DNA of 64,000 bases from Bacillota bacterium (GCA_023441965.1 JAEZNB010000012.1:186001-250000), one strand, 5' to 3'; shown: positions 42,197-52,483, numbered from the stretch's first letter. A program made the numbers and translations. The notes: generated from the letters alone by a model not told the origin.

Positions 42197-42892
42197 TTAT
42201 TTATCGGCAATTTCAAATTTATATCCGACACCCCAGATGGTCTTGATGGTCCAGCCCGGATGCTCTTCCACATCCAGCTTCGCTCTTAAACGCTTGATAT
42301 GGGAATCAACCGTTCTGCTGTCACCGAAATAATCGAAGCCCCATAAGCTGTCCAGCAGATTGTCCCTGGTGAATACCTTGTTCGGATTGGTCGCCAGAGT
42401 CCACATGGTTTCGATTTCCTTCTTGGTCAATGCGATCTTCTTCCCCCCGATATGTAGGGTATACTCCTCCAGATTGATCTCGAGGTTCCCAATTGTTATC
42501 ATATTCTCTGATGAGGTTTCCTTCGCTGACTTAGTCATTCGCCTCATTACTGCTCTTACTCTGGCCATTACCTCTCTGGGACTGAAGGGCTTTACTATGT
42601 AATCATCTGCCCCGATGTCAAGTCCCATAATTTTATCGAAATCCTCTCCCCGCGCTGTAATCAGGATTACCGGCACGTTCGATTTATTTCTGATCTTTCT
42701 GCATACCTCATAGCCATCTTCCTTCGGCATCATCACATCCAGCAGTACAACATCCGGATTATATTCCGTAAACAGTCTGATTGCTTCTTCTCCGTCTCCT
42801 GCAACCACAGGTTCAAAGCCTTCCATTTTCGAGTAAGTTGATAAGATGTCGGTAATGTCACGGTTATCGTCAGCGATAAGAATATGCTGCAT
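42197..42892 (-). CDS. OmpR/PhoB family response regulator
   Basis: A 231-residue regulator. The receiver domain has the acidic pair DD near the start (LIADDNRD), phospho-acceptor Asp in VVLLDVMMP, the Thr in ILITARG and the Lys in YIVKPFSP. The C-terminal winged helix of the OmpR type ends LRAKLDVEEHPGWTIKTIWGVGYKFE. GGAGG is eight bases before the ATG at 42892; a TTG two codons earlier is too close to it. The regulator and kinase form an operon. Confidence 0.95.
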   Translation of the reverse strand: MQHILIADDNRDITDILSTYSKMEGFEPVVAGDGEEAIRLFTEYNPDVVLLDVMMPKEDGYEVCRKIRNKSNVPVILITARGEDFDKIMGLDIGADDYIVKPFSPREVMARVRAVMRRMTKSAKETSSENMITIGNLEINLEEYTLHIGGKKIALTKKEIETMWTLATNPNKVFTRDNLLDSLWGFDYFGDSRTVDSHIKRLRAKLDVEEHPGWTIKTIWGVGYKFEIADK

Positions 42893-43013
42893 CTTCAAAT
42901 CCTCCCCTTAAATTTCCTTTTCTCATGTAAATACAGGCCGGATGTGATAAGGTTCTGCATCCAACCTTCCTTTGATTGCATCGTTTTTCAGCTTCATATG
43001 GTACTATATCTAT

Positions 43014-43041
43014 ATTATATAAAATCGCAAGAATAAAACAA
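43014..43041 (-). promoter_or_regulatory. Promoter of the two-component operon
   Basis: Minus strand: -35 TTGTTT (43041-43036), 16-base spacer, -10 TATAAT (43019-43014), about 120 bases upstream of the regulator. It lies in a 317-base divergent gap shared with the secreted Ig-like protein gene; the rest of the gap is AT-rich, and no convincing plus-strand promoter stands out. Confidence 0.55.
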
Positions 43042-43209
43042 GTAGAAAAACTTATGAAATAAAATTACATATATTACTACTTTCATCCAAAACCGGATAA
43101 AATAAAAATTTTAACATAATGACACTTTTCTGACAAAATCAAATGTTATCTTCTTATTAGAATAGATAGGATGTGACATAAGGAGTTTCCAATACCTGGA
43201 GGAAGTACC

Positions 43210-44121
43210 ATGAAAAAGAACCTTGTAAAATGCTTTATCTCCTTGGGCTTATTCCTTTTTCTCACGGTCGCATTACCGGAGCTTACCCCGGACGGAGTTA
43301 CTACGGCATATGCTAATGAAGTCGAAAAAGAAAAAAGCGATGGCTACCGGCTGAACCTGAAAAGCATTATTATGGTTAAGGGCAAAACCTTTCCATTACC
43401 CCTGAAGGTCTATAATTTAGGCGAGAATGCCAAAGTCAGCTTTAAGTCAGCCGATACGGAAATTGCTTCTGTTAGCGAAGACGGTACAATTACTGCTAAA
43501 ATGGTTGGTGTCACTACGATTACCGCAACCATCAAGGATGGCTTAAATACAAGCAGCTTAACCTGCGAAGTCACCGTAGGCCCCCCGGCCTTCAGTATCA
43601 AGATGACCCAATCAAGAATTATCCTGGGTGTTGATGGAAGCGATACCATCGGTATCGTCATGAAACCAAGCAACACTGCCGAGAGCGCAAGATTCTCCGT
43701 TCATAAGGCTTATGAATCTGTCGTTTCTATCAGTCCCGGCGGACGTGTAACCGGTAAGAAAGTAGGCTTCACTTATTTATTTGCTGAAATCGATGCCCTT
43801 AACGTTGATGGAAAGAACAAATTTGCTTATTGCAGCGCAATCGTGGTTAATGCGGATGATGTTCGTCCTTTACAGAATTATTTTAACGATCATCCCGAAC
43901 TGAGCCTGATCTCAGAGGATTCATTAAACACAGCACTGTCAGAGTTCTTTAACAATTTGCCAACAACAACTGAAGCTACCACTACACCCGCTCCGACACC
44001 GGCTGCTAAGACTACCAATTCCCTGGTAGAAGCACTGGATAAATTCTTAGCTGGCAAGTTCGACCTAGCTGCACTCCGTAAGGAGTACGCTGCCAAGACC
44101 GCCGAGAATAACCCGAAGTAA
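43210..44121 (+). CDS. Secreted protein with bacterial Ig-like (BIG_2) domains
   Basis: A 303-residue exported protein. Signal peptide: basic MKKN, hydrophobic FISLGLFLFLTVAL, probable cleavage near TAYANE (residue about 36). Residues about 45-125 form a BIG_2-type Ig-like domain (VSFKSADTEIASVSEDGTITAKMVGVTTITATIKDG), and about 128-215 a second, more divergent one (SVVSISPGGRVTGKKVGFTYLFAEI). A Thr/Pro/Ala-rich linker (TTTEATTTPAPTP) and a charged C-terminal helix end it. No LPXTG or membrane anchor is seen. GGAGG precedes the ATG. Function unknown; possibly a cell-surface or envelope adhesin-like module. Confidence 0.8.
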   Translation: MKKNLVKCFISLGLFLFLTVALPELTPDGVTTAYANEVEKEKSDGYRLNLKSIIMVKGKTFPLPLKVYNLGENAKVSFKSADTEIASVSEDGTITAKMVGVTTITATIKDGLNTSSLTCEVTVGPPAFSIKMTQSRIILGVDGSDTIGIVMKPSNTAESARFSVHKAYESVVSISPGGRVTGKKVGFTYLFAEIDALNVDGKNKFAYCSAIVVNADDVRPLQNYFNDHPELSLISEDSLNTALSEFFNNLPTTTEATTTPAPTPAAKTTNSLVEALDKFLAGKFDLAALRKEYAAKTAENNPK

Positions 44122-44167
44122 TTTCAATGACCTAATCTTTACTTTTGATACTATAGCATGATTCTAT

Positions 44168-44189
44168 GAGGCAGGTAAATACCTGCCTC
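44168..44189 (+). terminator. Terminator of the Ig-like protein gene
   Basis: Stem GAGGCAGGT-AAAT-ACCTGCCTC, then GTATTTTG. The remaining bases to the next promoter (44190-44361) hold only a 25-codon ORF of doubtful status. Confidence 0.85.
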
Positions 44190-44361
44190 GTATTTTGTTA
44201 CCTGTAATTTTTAGGATTTCAGAAAATATCTAGCAGATTATCTTACTCCGATTGATTATCCTTCCTAAAATTCCTTCTGTATACGAATAAAGGCAGGTGC
44301 GGGTATGGAGCGTCTGTACAGTTCAGAGCTTGAGAATATTCAGTTACACAATAAGAAAGGA

Positions 44362-44390
44362 TTGCTATCTGATTTCTCATGATATAATAT
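44362..44390 (+). promoter_or_regulatory. Promoter of the glyoxalase-family gene
   Basis: Plus strand: -35 TTGCTA (44362-44367), 17-base spacer, -10 TAATAT (44385-44390), about 80 bases before the start. Confidence 0.55.
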
Positions 44391-44469
44391 AATGATAAAA
44401 CGGTGAAAAATGTTCCTCTATGCTGACAACATAACCGTAAAACATGAAATGTAAATAGGAGGTATGATT

Positions 44470-44838
44470 ATGAATTTTAGATTTGCACATAACAATTACA
44501 ATGTACTTGATCTGAATCGATCTCTGGAGTTTTATGAGAAGGCCCTCGGCTTAAAGGAGGTAAAGCGCCATGCTCCGGAATCAGGGGACTTCATCATCGT
44601 CTTTCTCAGTGACGGCTCCTCCGGCCATCAGCTGGAGCTGACCTGGCTTAGGGACTGGGACAGACCTTATAACCTGGGGGATAACGAGCTTCACCTGGCT
44701 TTCATTACCGATGATTATCAGGCTGCCTATGAGAAGCATAAGGAAATGGGCTGCATCTGTTACGAGAATCCCGCTATGGGAATCTATTTCATCAGTGATC
44801 CGGACGGCTATTGGCTGGAGATCATACCTGCCAAGTAG
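44470..44838 (+). CDS. VOC/glyoxalase I family protein
   Basis: A 122-residue vicinal-oxygen-chelate protein, similar in layout to lactoylglutathione lyase. The four expected metal ligands are at His (FAHNNYNV), Glu (HQLELTW), His (NELHLAF) and Glu (GYWLEIIP), spaced as in GloA. In a low-glutathione clostridium the natural substrate may be another thiol adduct. AGGAGG lies seven bases before the ATG at 44470; an ATG two codons upstream overlaps that ribosome site. Confidence 0.88.
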   Translation: MNFRFAHNNYNVLDLNRSLEFYEKALGLKEVKRHAPESGDFIIVFLSDGSSGHQLELTWLRDWDRPYNLGDNELHLAFITDDYQAAYEKHKEMGCICYENPAMGIYFISDPDGYWLEIIPAK

Positions 44839-44850
44839 GTTAAGGAACAG

Positions 44851-45074
44851 AAGAAGGGGCTGTTTCATTATAATTATAGAGCTACAAGAGGTTCCCTATA
44901 TGTTCCCCTCACACACTGGTTGCCGGACAGATTTTGATTATATGCGCCATCTTCGGACGCACACGTCCGCATTTGGCATCATATAAACATCAATCTGTTC
45001 AGCAAACAGTGCATTATGGGAAACATAAAGGGGCCTCTTGTAGCTACATGGTTATAATGAAACAACCCCTTCTT
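44851..45074. repeat. Long palindromic element, copy A
   Basis: A 224-bp near-palindrome filling the convergent gap between the glyoxalase gene and carB. Stems from outside in: AAGAAGGGG with CCCCTTCTT; TGTTTCATTATA with TATAATGAAACA; AGCTACAAGAGG (44880-44891) with CCTCTTGTAGCT (45034-45045); an asymmetric section CCCCTCACACACT opposite GTGCATTATGGG; and an apical CGGACG-CACA-CGTCCG (44954-44969). The T-rich right flank (CTTCTTTT) would let it end transcription. A second copy in the opposite orientation is at 58712-58923. Confidence 0.85.
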
Positions 45075-45094
45075 TTACGTTATAAGAGTAACCT

Positions 45095-48000
45095 TTAGAT
45101 GCTGGCGATATCCACCAGGGTCAGGTTCTGGGGATCTTCATTTTCCATACTGGTCAGCAGGGCGTTGGCTGTATCCAGAGAGGTGAAGCAGGTAACTCCG
45201 GTTTCGATGGATACACGGCGGATCAGGAAGCCATCCCGTGTCTTATCCCTGCCCTGGGTCGGCGTATTGATGACCAGATCGATCTGATGCTCCAGGATCA
45301 GGTCCAGTATATTGGGACTCTCCTGTTCAATCTTACGTATGATCTTGGCAGGAACGCCTCCTTTATGCAGGGTCTCGGCAGTACCTCTGGTAGCATAGAT
45401 TTCATAGCCCAGGGCTACGAACCGTCTGCCGGTCTCCACTGCTTCCTCCTTGTCGGAGTCCTTCACCGTCATAATCATTTTCTTATGCTTGGGCAGATTG
45501 ATTCCCGCTCCGAGGAAGGCCTTATATAAAGCCTCGTGGAAGGTCTTGGCGATTCCCAAGCATTCTCCCGTGGATTTCATCTCCGGCCCGAGACTGATTT
45601 CCGCTCCGCGGAGCTTCTCGAAGGAGAAGACAGGCATTTTGATTGCGATGTACTCGGATTCCGGCCATAGACCCGGGGTCAGACCCATGCCCTTGATCTT
45701 CTCTCCCAGAATAACTCTGGTGGCGATATCCACGATCGGAAGGTTGGTCACCTTGCTGATATAGGGAACCGTACGGCTGGACCTGGGATTTACCTCTATG
45801 ACATAGACCTGCTCCTTATAAACGATAAACTGTATATTGATTAATCCGATCACATGCAGAGAGTTGGCCAGTAATCTCGTGTAGTTCACGATACTCACCT
45901 TGGCCCTCTGGCTGATGGAACGGGAGGGATAGACCGAGATGCTGTCACCGGAATGGATACCGGCCCTCTCGATATGCTCCATAATGCCGGGGATCAGGAT
46001 ATCTTCTCCGTCGCATACGGCATCCACTTCTACTTCTTTGCCCATCAGATATTTGTCTACCAGGATCGGATGCTCCTGTACATCCCTGTTGATGATACGC
46101 ATGAATTCTATGATATCCTCATCACAGATGGCGATCTGCATCCCCTGTCCACCCAGGACATAGGAGGGACGGACCAGAACCGGATAGCCCAGCTCATTGG
46201 CAGCTGCCAGGGCTTGCTCCGTGGTAAATACGGTCTTGCCTGCCGGTCTCGGTATACCGCACTTCTCCAGGATCTGATCGAAGAGCTCCCTGTCTTCCGC
46301 AGCATCCACATTTTCTGCGGAGGTACCCAGGATCGGTACTCCCATCTGAAGCAGAGCCTTGGTCAGCTTGATGGCAGTCTGGCCGCCAAACTGTACCACA
46401 GCACCGTCCGGCTTCTCCAGATCCACGATATTCTCCACATCCTCCGGGGTTAACGGCTCAAAATAGAGCTTATCCGCTATATCAAAATCCGTACTGACGG
46501 TTTCCGGATTGTTATTCACGATAATCGTCTCACAGCCGCTCTTAGACAGTGCCCAGACACTGTGAACCGAGCAGTAATCGAACTCAATTCCCTGGCCGAT
46601 CCTGATCGGTCCGGAACCAAGAACCATAATCTTGCGTCTGCCTTCGGTCTTTTCTACCTCGTTCACGCTGCCGAAGCAGGAGTAATAATAAGGGGTTTCC
46701 GCATCAAATTCTGCGGCACAGGTATCTACCATCTTATAGGCAGCAACAATTCCATTCTGCTTACGAAGGGCTTTGATCTCCGCTTCCGGCTTTCCTGTCA
46801 GATCTGCGATGACCCGGTCGGGATAACCGAGGCGTTTTGCTTCCGCCAGCAGCTCCGGAGTCAGCGGGCTCTCCGCCAGCTTCATCTCCTGCTCCACCAG
46901 GATCGCCAGCTTATCGATGAACCAGAGATCAATCTTGGTTCTGTCATGAATCTCCTCGTAGGAGATTCCTCTGCGGATCGCCTCTGCGATCACAAATAAG
47001 CGCCTGTCATCTATCCTGTTCAGCTCTGTATAGAGCTCCTCCACCGTCAGACCGGTATAATCTCCATAGCGAAGGCTGTAGATGTTCTGCTCCAGGGAAC
47101 GTAACGCCTTCATCAGAGCAGCTTCAAAGCTTGTACTGATGGCCATGACCTCTCCGGTCGCCTTCATCTGGGTTGTCAGTGATCTCTTGGCGGTAATGAA
47201 TTTATCAAAGGGCCACTTGGGTATCTTAACGACCACATAATCCAGTGTCGGTTCGAAGCTTGCATAGGTCTTGCCGGTTACGGCATTCTTAATCTCATCC
47301 AGCTGATATCCCAGGGCAATCTTGGCAGCAACCTTGGCAATCGGATAGCCGGTCGCCTTGGAGGCCAGGGCCGAGGAACGGCTCACTCTGGGATTTACCT
47401 CAATCACACAGTATTCAAAGGTTTCCGGATGAAGGGCAAACTGCACATTACAGCCTCCGGTAATCCCCAGCTCCGTAATGATGTTCAAGGAGGCACTCCG
47501 AAGCATCTGGTACTCCTTATCCCCTAAGGTTTGGGAGGGAGCTACCACGATACTGTCTCCGGTATGTATGCCCACCGGATCGATATTTTCCATATTACAA
47601 ACGGTGATACAGTTCCCCATACTGTCCCTCATCACCTCATATTCGATTTCCTTCCAGCCTGCGATGGAGCGTTCGATCAAGCACTGACCCACACGGCTTA
47701 ACCTAAGCCCATTGGTACAGATGTTGATCAGGTCCTCCTGATTCGCTGCGATGCCTCCACCGCTGCCGCCTAAGGTATAGGCAGGACGGACCACCACGGG
47801 ATATCCGATGCTATCGGCAAAGCGCAGGGCTGCCTTAACGCTGGTCACCACCTCGCTGGCTGCACAGGGCTCTCCGATCTTCTCCATGGTCCTCTTAAAT
47901 TCCAGACGATCCTCTGCTTTCTTGATGGTATCGGAGGTTGTTCCGATCAGCCTCACATCATTCTCTTTCAGAAAGCCTGATTCCTCCAGCTCCATGGCAA

Positions 48001-48292
48001 TATTTAAGGCTGCCTGGCCTCCCAGGGTGGGAAGCACGCTGTCCGGTCTTTCCTTCAGGATGATTTTCTTCACGAAATCCACTGTCAGAGGTTCAATATA
48101 GACGAAATCGGCAATCTCCTTATCCGTCATGATCGTTGCAGGATTGGAATTCACAAGCACTACCGTTATTCCCTCTTCCTTCAGGGAACGGCAGGCCTGG
48201 GTACCCGCATAATCAAATTCTGCCGCCTGACCTATGATAATCGGACCTGAACCGATGACCAAAACCTTCTTGATATTCTCTATTCTAGGCAT
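45095..48292 (-). CDS. carB: Carbamoyl-phosphate synthase large subunit
   Basis: A 1065-residue subunit making carbamoyl phosphate for pyrimidines and arginine. Two homologous halves are seen: the first starts [30 protein letters not shown] and the second [30 protein letters not shown], each with an ATP-grasp domain ([13 protein letters not shown] and [13 protein letters not shown]). The C-terminal MGS-like allosteric domain ([32 protein letters not shown]) is complete. Its start overlaps the carA end by eight bases. Confidence 0.97.
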   Translation of the reverse strand: MPRIENIKKVLVIGSGPIIIGQAAEFDYAGTQACRSLKEEGITVVLVNSNPATIMTDKEIADFVYIEPLTVDFVKKIILKERPDSVLPTLGGQAALNIAMELEESGFLKENDVRLIGTTSDTIKKAEDRLEFKRTMEKIGEPCAASEVVTSVKAALRFADSIGYPVVVRPAYTLGGSGGGIAANQEDLINICTNGLRLSRVGQCLIERSIAGWKEIEYEVMRDSMGNCITVCNMENIDPVGIHTGDSIVVAPSQTLGDKEYQMLRSASLNIITELGITGGCNVQFALHPETFEYCVIEVNPRVSRSSALASKATGYPIAKVAAKIALGYQLDEIKNAVTGKTYASFEPTLDYVVVKIPKWPFDKFITAKRSLTTQMKATGEVMAISTSFEAALMKALRSLEQNIYSLRYGDYTGLTVEELYTELNRIDDRRLFVIAEAIRRGISYEEIHDRTKIDLWFIDKLAILVEQEMKLAESPLTPELLAEAKRLGYPDRVIADLTGKPEAEIKALRKQNGIVAAYKMVDTCAAEFDAETPYYYSCFGSVNEVEKTEGRRKIMVLGSGPIRIGQGIEFDYCSVHSVWALSKSGCETIIVNNNPETVSTDFDIADKLYFEPLTPEDVENIVDLEKPDGAVVQFGGQTAIKLTKALLQMGVPILGTSAENVDAAEDRELFDQILEKCGIPRPAGKTVFTTEQALAAANELGYPVLVRPSYVLGGQGMQIAICDEDIIEFMRIINRDVQEHPILVDKYLMGKEVEVDAVCDGEDILIPGIMEHIERAGIHSGDSISVYPSRSISQRAKVSIVNYTRLLANSLHVIGLINIQFIVYKEQVYVIEVNPRSSRTVPYISKVTNLPIVDIATRVILGEKIKGMGLTPGLWPESEYIAIKMPVFSFEKLRGAEISLGPEMKSTGECLGIAKTFHEALYKAFLGAGINLPKHKKMIMTVKDSDKEEAVETGRRFVALGYEIYATRGTAETLHKGGVPAKIIRKIEQESPNILDLILEHQIDLVINTPTQGRDKTRDGFLIRRVSIETGVTCFTSLDTANALLTSMENEDPQNLTLVDIASI

Positions 48293-49373
48293 ATGCTTGC
48301 ACCTCCATCATATGAAGAAAGCGGTCGAATAAAAACTCGCTGTCCATGGGTCCTGCACAGGCTTCCGGGTGGAACTGCACAGAAAATACATTTTTGCCGA
48401 GGTAATGAAGTCCCTCCACCGTACTGTCATTGACATTGCTGAAGCTGATCTCTGCGATGGCAGGATCCAGACCATCTTCTGTTACCATGTAACCATGATT
48501 CTGGGTTGAAATATATACCCTACCGGTCTTATGATCCCTCACCGGATGGTTTGCTCCCCGGTGGCCATATTTCATTTTCCGGGTATCTCCACCGTTTGCC
48601 AGAGCCAGTAACTGATGCCCGAGGCAAATCGCAAAGATCGGTATATTACTGTCAAAGAGGTTTTTCACTTCATCGATGATTTCCTTACACTCCTTCGGAT
48701 CGCCCGGTCCATTGGAAAGCATGATCCCGTCCGGCTTGCCGGCAAGCACCTCCTCTGCCTTTGTAAAGGCAGGATATACTGTCACCTCACAGCCTCTCTT
48801 CGTAAGAGATCTGACGATGTTTTTCTTCAGGCCGTAGTCCATCAGGGCGACCCTGCGTTTTCTTTCTCCCTCTGCCGGAACGATGTATTTCTGCTTGCAG
48901 GTGGTTGCGGCAACCACACCTGCCACTGTATATTCATGAATTCTTGAAAGCGCCTCCTCCAGCTTGTAGTTCTGATCTGTGGTAATCATTCCGTTCATTG
49001 TACCCTTGTTCCTTAGGAGCTTCACCAAGGCCCTGGTATCCACTCCGGCAAGACCCGGGATGTTGTTTCTTACCAGAAAGCTGCTGATGTCCTCCTGATT
49101 TCGGAAATTGCTCGGCAACCTTGACAGCTCCCTTACAATGAAGGCATCCGGCCAGGGCTTCTCCGACTCCATATCCTCAAAGCAGATTCCGTAATTACCG
49201 ATCAGGGGATAGGTCATCACGACACTCTGTCCGGCATAGGAGGGGTCTGTCAATACCTCCAGATAGCCTGTCATTCCGGTATTGAATACAATCTCACTGA
49301 TGACTTCCTTCTGTGCTCCGATGCTTTCGCCTGCAAAGACATTGCCATCCTCCAGAATTAAGAACGCTTTCAT
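48285..49373 (-). CDS. carA: Carbamoyl-phosphate synthase small (glutaminase) subunit
   Basis: A 362-residue subunit supplying ammonia from glutamine to CarB. N-terminal [16 protein letters not shown] and [20 protein letters not shown] are the CarA-specific domain; the class I glutaminase triad shows as Cys in [13 protein letters not shown] and His-Glu in [11 protein letters not shown]. Overlaps carB. It is preceded by an unusually long leader with hairpins. Confidence 0.97.
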   Translation of the reverse strand: MKAFLILEDGNVFAGESIGAQKEVISEIVFNTGMTGYLEVLTDPSYAGQSVVMTYPLIGNYGICFEDMESEKPWPDAFIVRELSRLPSNFRNQEDISSFLVRNNIPGLAGVDTRALVKLLRNKGTMNGMITTDQNYKLEEALSRIHEYTVAGVVAATTCKQKYIVPAEGERKRRVALMDYGLKKNIVRSLTKRGCEVTVYPAFTKAEEVLAGKPDGIMLSNGPGDPKECKEIIDEVKNLFDSNIPIFAICLGHQLLALANGGDTRKMKYGHRGANHPVRDHKTGRVYISTQNHGYMVTEDGLDPAIAEISFSNVNDSTVEGLHYLGKNVFSVQFHPEACAGPMDSEFLFDRFLHMMEVQAYA

Positions 49374-49496
49374 TGCTTCACCATTCCTTCCATGTGATTT
49401 TTATACTTCAGAATTCTTTACACTCCTATATCCTTGCTGATGCTCACCCGCTCCGGCCGAGAGTGTCTTCTTTCCCCCGTACAGCTTTACATCAGC

Positions 49497-49599
49497 AACC
49501 GGAAAAGCTCCGCTTTTCCGGTTCTGGGAGGAAAGGGTGTTTGCTCACTCTCTTTTTTACATAAGAAAAGAGTATAAGCCCCTAACGGGGGATATACTC
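49497..49599 (-). promoter_or_regulatory. carAB leader hairpins (possible attenuator)
   Basis: Two hairpins lie in the roughly 310-base leader on the minus strand. The first transcribed, GAGTATA-CCCC-loop-GGGG-TATACTC (49599-49570), is followed by TTTTCTTAT and looks like an intrinsic terminator. The second, AACCGGAAAAGC-GGA-GCTTTTCCGGTT (49523-49497), is a perfect 12-bp stem with no T-tract. The terminator lies between promoter and gene, so it could attenuate carAB. I see no PyrR-binding consensus. Confidence 0.5.
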
Positions 49600-49688
49600 C
49601 ATTGCATATCTACCGGTTCCAATTATTGTATTTTGTTAGTAATTATTAATCTGCGTGCATATTTATACACATCTGCCTAATTTTTATT

Positions 49689-49717
49689 ATCCTATCACAT
49701 CTTACTTAAAATATCAA
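49689..49717 (-). promoter_or_regulatory. carAB promoter
   Basis: Minus strand: -35 TTGATA (49717-49712), 17-base spacer, -10 TAGGAT (49694-49689). No better promoter is seen nearer carA, so the leader would be about 310 bases. Confidence 0.5.
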
Positions 49718-49798
49718 GTAGTTTCTTAAAATATCTTCATTCACATTTTCATAAAGGAGTCATAAGCTAGTAATAAAATGTGATATTGAGGTCTAGAT

Positions 49799-51091
49799 AT
49801 GAATTTCTCCCCTCGTCGTAGGACGAATGCCTCACAGAAACCGATCCGGCTCTACCCGGCACAGATGAATACACAGTCCTTCGGCCGGCTTAGAGTACGC
49901 TGCTCTACTCCCGGCATCCTACCGGTTGATAATGCCACAGTTAACATAGTATCCCCCAATAATCCGGAGCAAATTCTTGACCAGCTGGTCACAGATGCCA
50001 ATGGACTTACCGGGGTTATCGAGCTTCCCGCACCTCCCGTGGAATTAAGTCTGGAGCCCAATCAGCCGCAGCCCTATTCTGAATATACCTTGGAAATTAC
50101 CGCTCCCGGATATGAAAACATTACCGTATCGAATATACAGATCCTGCCGGAGGTCCTGGCTGAACAGGAGGCGACCATGATATCTCAGCCGGAGCCTACC
50201 GCTGGAGAGAGCTTTGCCATACCGCCCCATACTCTGTATGGAGATTATCCCCCGAAGATTCCGGAGGCCGAAATCAAGCCTGCTGCCGAAACCGGCGAGA
50301 TCGTCTTAAGCCGTGTCGTAATTCCCGAATTTGTGATCGTTCACGACGGTCCTCCATCGGATGCCGCCGCCAGGAATCATTATGTCAGATTCCGGGACTA
50401 CATCAAAAATGTTGCCTCCAGTGAAATCTATGCTACCTGGCCGGAGCAGACCATCTATGCCAATGTACTGGCGATCCTGTCCTTTACCTTAAACCGGGTC
50501 TATACCGAATGGTACCGCAGCCAGGGCTATAATTTTACCATTACCTCCTCTACCGCCTATGACCATAAGTGGGTCCCGGGGCGGAACATCTTCACGAATA
50601 TCGGTCTGGCTGTAGACTCTGTTTTCGTCAACTATTTATCCCGGCCAAATGTCAGACAGCCCATTCTTACCCAGTATTGTGATGGCAATCGGGTACAATG
50701 CCCGGGCTGGATGACTCAGTGGGGCTCTAAGAATCTGGGAGACCAGGGTCTTACGGCCATACAGATTCTTAGAAATTTCTATGGCCCGACCATCTATATC
50801 AATACCGCACCCGGTGTGTCCGGTGTACCTGTCTCCTGGCCGGGAACCAACCTTACCATCGGTTCCAGCGGAGATAATGTCCGCACCATACAAACGCAAT
50901 TGAATGCAATCGCTGATCATTATCCTGCTATTCCCAAAATCGCAGTGGACGGTGCTTATGGACCACAGACCGCCAATGCAGTGCGGGCATTCCAAAGAAT
51001 CTTCAATCTTCCCGAAACCGGTGTTGTGGATATGGCTACCTGGTATAGAATCTCCTTTATCTATGTGGCTGTTACCAGGATGGCCGAATAA
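49799..51091 (+). CDS. sleC: SleC-type spore cortex-lytic enzyme, first copy
   Basis: A 430-residue protein of the SleC family, spore lytic transglycosylases that break the cortex during germination in Clostridia. The N-terminal part (about 20-140) is a pro-region/Ig-like domain (GRLRVRCSTPGILPVDNATV). The central region (about 178-345) holds the family hallmarks VVIPEFVIVHDGPP, RFRDYIKNVASSEIYATWPEQTIYANVLAILSFTLNRVYTEWYRSQGYNF-like sequence and the QYCDG..VQCPGWMTQWGS block. Residues about 358-425 form a peptidoglycan-binding type 1 domain (LTIGSSGDNVRTIQTQLN, VDGAYGPQTANAVRAFQ). GAGGT lies close before the ATG. There is no classical signal peptide, as in the family's spore-targeted precursors. 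Confidence 0.9.
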   Translation: MNFSPRRRTNASQKPIRLYPAQMNTQSFGRLRVRCSTPGILPVDNATVNIVSPNNPEQILDQLVTDANGLTGVIELPAPPVELSLEPNQPQPYSEYTLEITAPGYENITVSNIQILPEVLAEQEATMISQPEPTAGESFAIPPHTLYGDYPPKIPEAEIKPAAETGEIVLSRVVIPEFVIVHDGPPSDAAARNHYVRFRDYIKNVASSEIYATWPEQTIYANVLAILSFTLNRVYTEWYRSQGYNFTITSSTAYDHKWVPGRNIFTNIGLAVDSVFVNYLSRPNVRQPILTQYCDGNRVQCPGWMTQWGSKNLGDQGLTAIQILRNFYGPTIYINTAPGVSGVPVSWPGTNLTIGSSGDNVRTIQTQLNAIADHYPAIPKIAVDGAYGPQTANAVRAFQRIFNLPETGVVDMATWYRISFIYVAVTRMAE

Positions 51092-51149
51092 TCAGCCCAG
51101 CCCAAACCGATTCATAGTTATTAATTAGGAAGGAATAGAGGTATTGCAT

Positions 51150-52439
51150 ATGGATTCAATATATAGAAATAAGCAGGAGGTCTACAGCTATAGGGTATTT
51201 CCTGCCAATCTCTCCACACAAAGTACCGGAAGGCTGAGAGTCCGCTGTATTACGCCGGGCTTCGCTCCGGTGGAGGGAGCTACTGTCACCGTCTCATCGG
51301 CGGCAGAGCCCACGAATATCATGGAGCAGCTAACCACAGATGCCTCCGGACTTACACCTGAGATAGAGCTTCCGACTCCCGCCATTGATTACAGTCTGGA
51401 CCCCACTGCCACGGTCCAACCCTATGCGGAGTATACGATACAGGCCAGGCAGGAGGGCTATACTCCGGTCATAATATCCAATATGGATGTATTACCGGAG
51501 GTGACCGCTCTTCAGAGCGCCAGGATGGAACAGACTGCTACCCAAGCCCAGGGTGAAATCTTTGTAATTCCCCCACATACCTTGTTCGGTGATTATCCTC
51601 CCAAGATAGCAGAGGCTGAAGTGAAGCCAACGGCCGAAACCGGAGAAATCGTATTGAGCCAGGTGGTAATTCCTGAATATATTATCGTTCATGACGGCCC
51701 GCCTACGGATACCTCTGCGAAAAACCATTATGAAAGATTCCGGGATTATATCAAGAATGTGGCCTCCAGTGAAATCTATGCTACCTGGCCGGAACAGACC
51801 ATATATGCCAATGTACTGGCGATCCTGTCCTTTACCTTAAACCGTGTCTATACGGAATGGTATCGCAATCAGGGCTACAACTTCACTGTTACCTCATCCA
51901 CAGCCTTTGATCACAAGTGGATACCCGGACGGAATATTTTCTCCAATATCGGTTTGGTCGTGGACCAGATCTTTAATAACTACCTCTCCCGTCCTAATGT
52001 GAAGCAGCCCATTCTGACTCAATATTGTGACGGGCAAAGGGTACAATGTCCCAACTGGATGACCCAGTGGGGATCCAAGGCACTGGGCGACCAGGGTATG
52101 GATGCCATCGGCATCCTAAGACATTTTTATGGCAGCACCATCTATATCAATACCGCACCACAGGTCTCCGGCGTTCCCGCTTCCTGGCCCGGTCAGAATC
52201 TGAATATCGGTGCCTCCGGTGATAATGTAAGGATGATCCAGGAGCAGCTGAACCGTATCTCCGAAACCTACACTGCGATACCTAAGGTGGCGGTAACAGG
52301 CCAATATAACCAGAGCACTGCTGATGCTGTCAAGGCCTTTCAGGAGATTTTTGATCTGCCCGCAAATGGAATCGTTGACTTCTCTACCTGGTATAAGATT
52401 TCAGGAATTTATGTGGCCGTTACCCGTATCGCTGAATAA
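51150..52439 (+). CDS. sleC: SleC-type spore cortex-lytic enzyme, second copy
   Basis: A 429-residue paralogue of the preceding gene with the same three-part layout: pro-region (GRLRVRCITPGFAPVEGATV), lytic core (VVIPEYIIVHDGPP, RFRDYIKNVASSEIYATWPEQ) and C-terminal peptidoglycan-binding domain (LNIGASGDNVRMIQEQLN, VTGQYNQSTADAVKAFQ). The cores are nearly identical while the N- and C-terminal parts differ more, indicating a tandem duplication with diversification at the ends. GAGG is eight bases before the ATG at 51150. The 58-base gap implies co-transcription; both end at one terminator. Confidence 0.9.
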   Translation: MDSIYRNKQEVYSYRVFPANLSTQSTGRLRVRCITPGFAPVEGATVTVSSAAEPTNIMEQLTTDASGLTPEIELPTPAIDYSLDPTATVQPYAEYTIQARQEGYTPVIISNMDVLPEVTALQSARMEQTATQAQGEIFVIPPHTLFGDYPPKIAEAEVKPTAETGEIVLSQVVIPEYIIVHDGPPTDTSAKNHYERFRDYIKNVASSEIYATWPEQTIYANVLAILSFTLNRVYTEWYRNQGYNFTVTSSTAFDHKWIPGRNIFSNIGLVVDQIFNNYLSRPNVKQPILTQYCDGQRVQCPNWMTQWGSKALGDQGMDAIGILRHFYGSTIYINTAPQVSGVPASWPGQNLNIGASGDNVRMIQEQLNRISETYTAIPKVAVTGQYNQSTADAVKAFQEIFDLPANGIVDFSTWYKISGIYVAVTRIAE

Positions 52440-52483
52440 AGCAGTTGCTGTTTTGAAAGGTAAGCTGCTATGCACAGATGTAA

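Noticed and set aside
44305..44382. 25-codon plus-strand ORF starting MERLYSSELENIQLHNKK
   Set aside because: The ribosome site is poor, it overlaps the promoter of the glyoxalase gene, and nothing supports it beyond an open frame.
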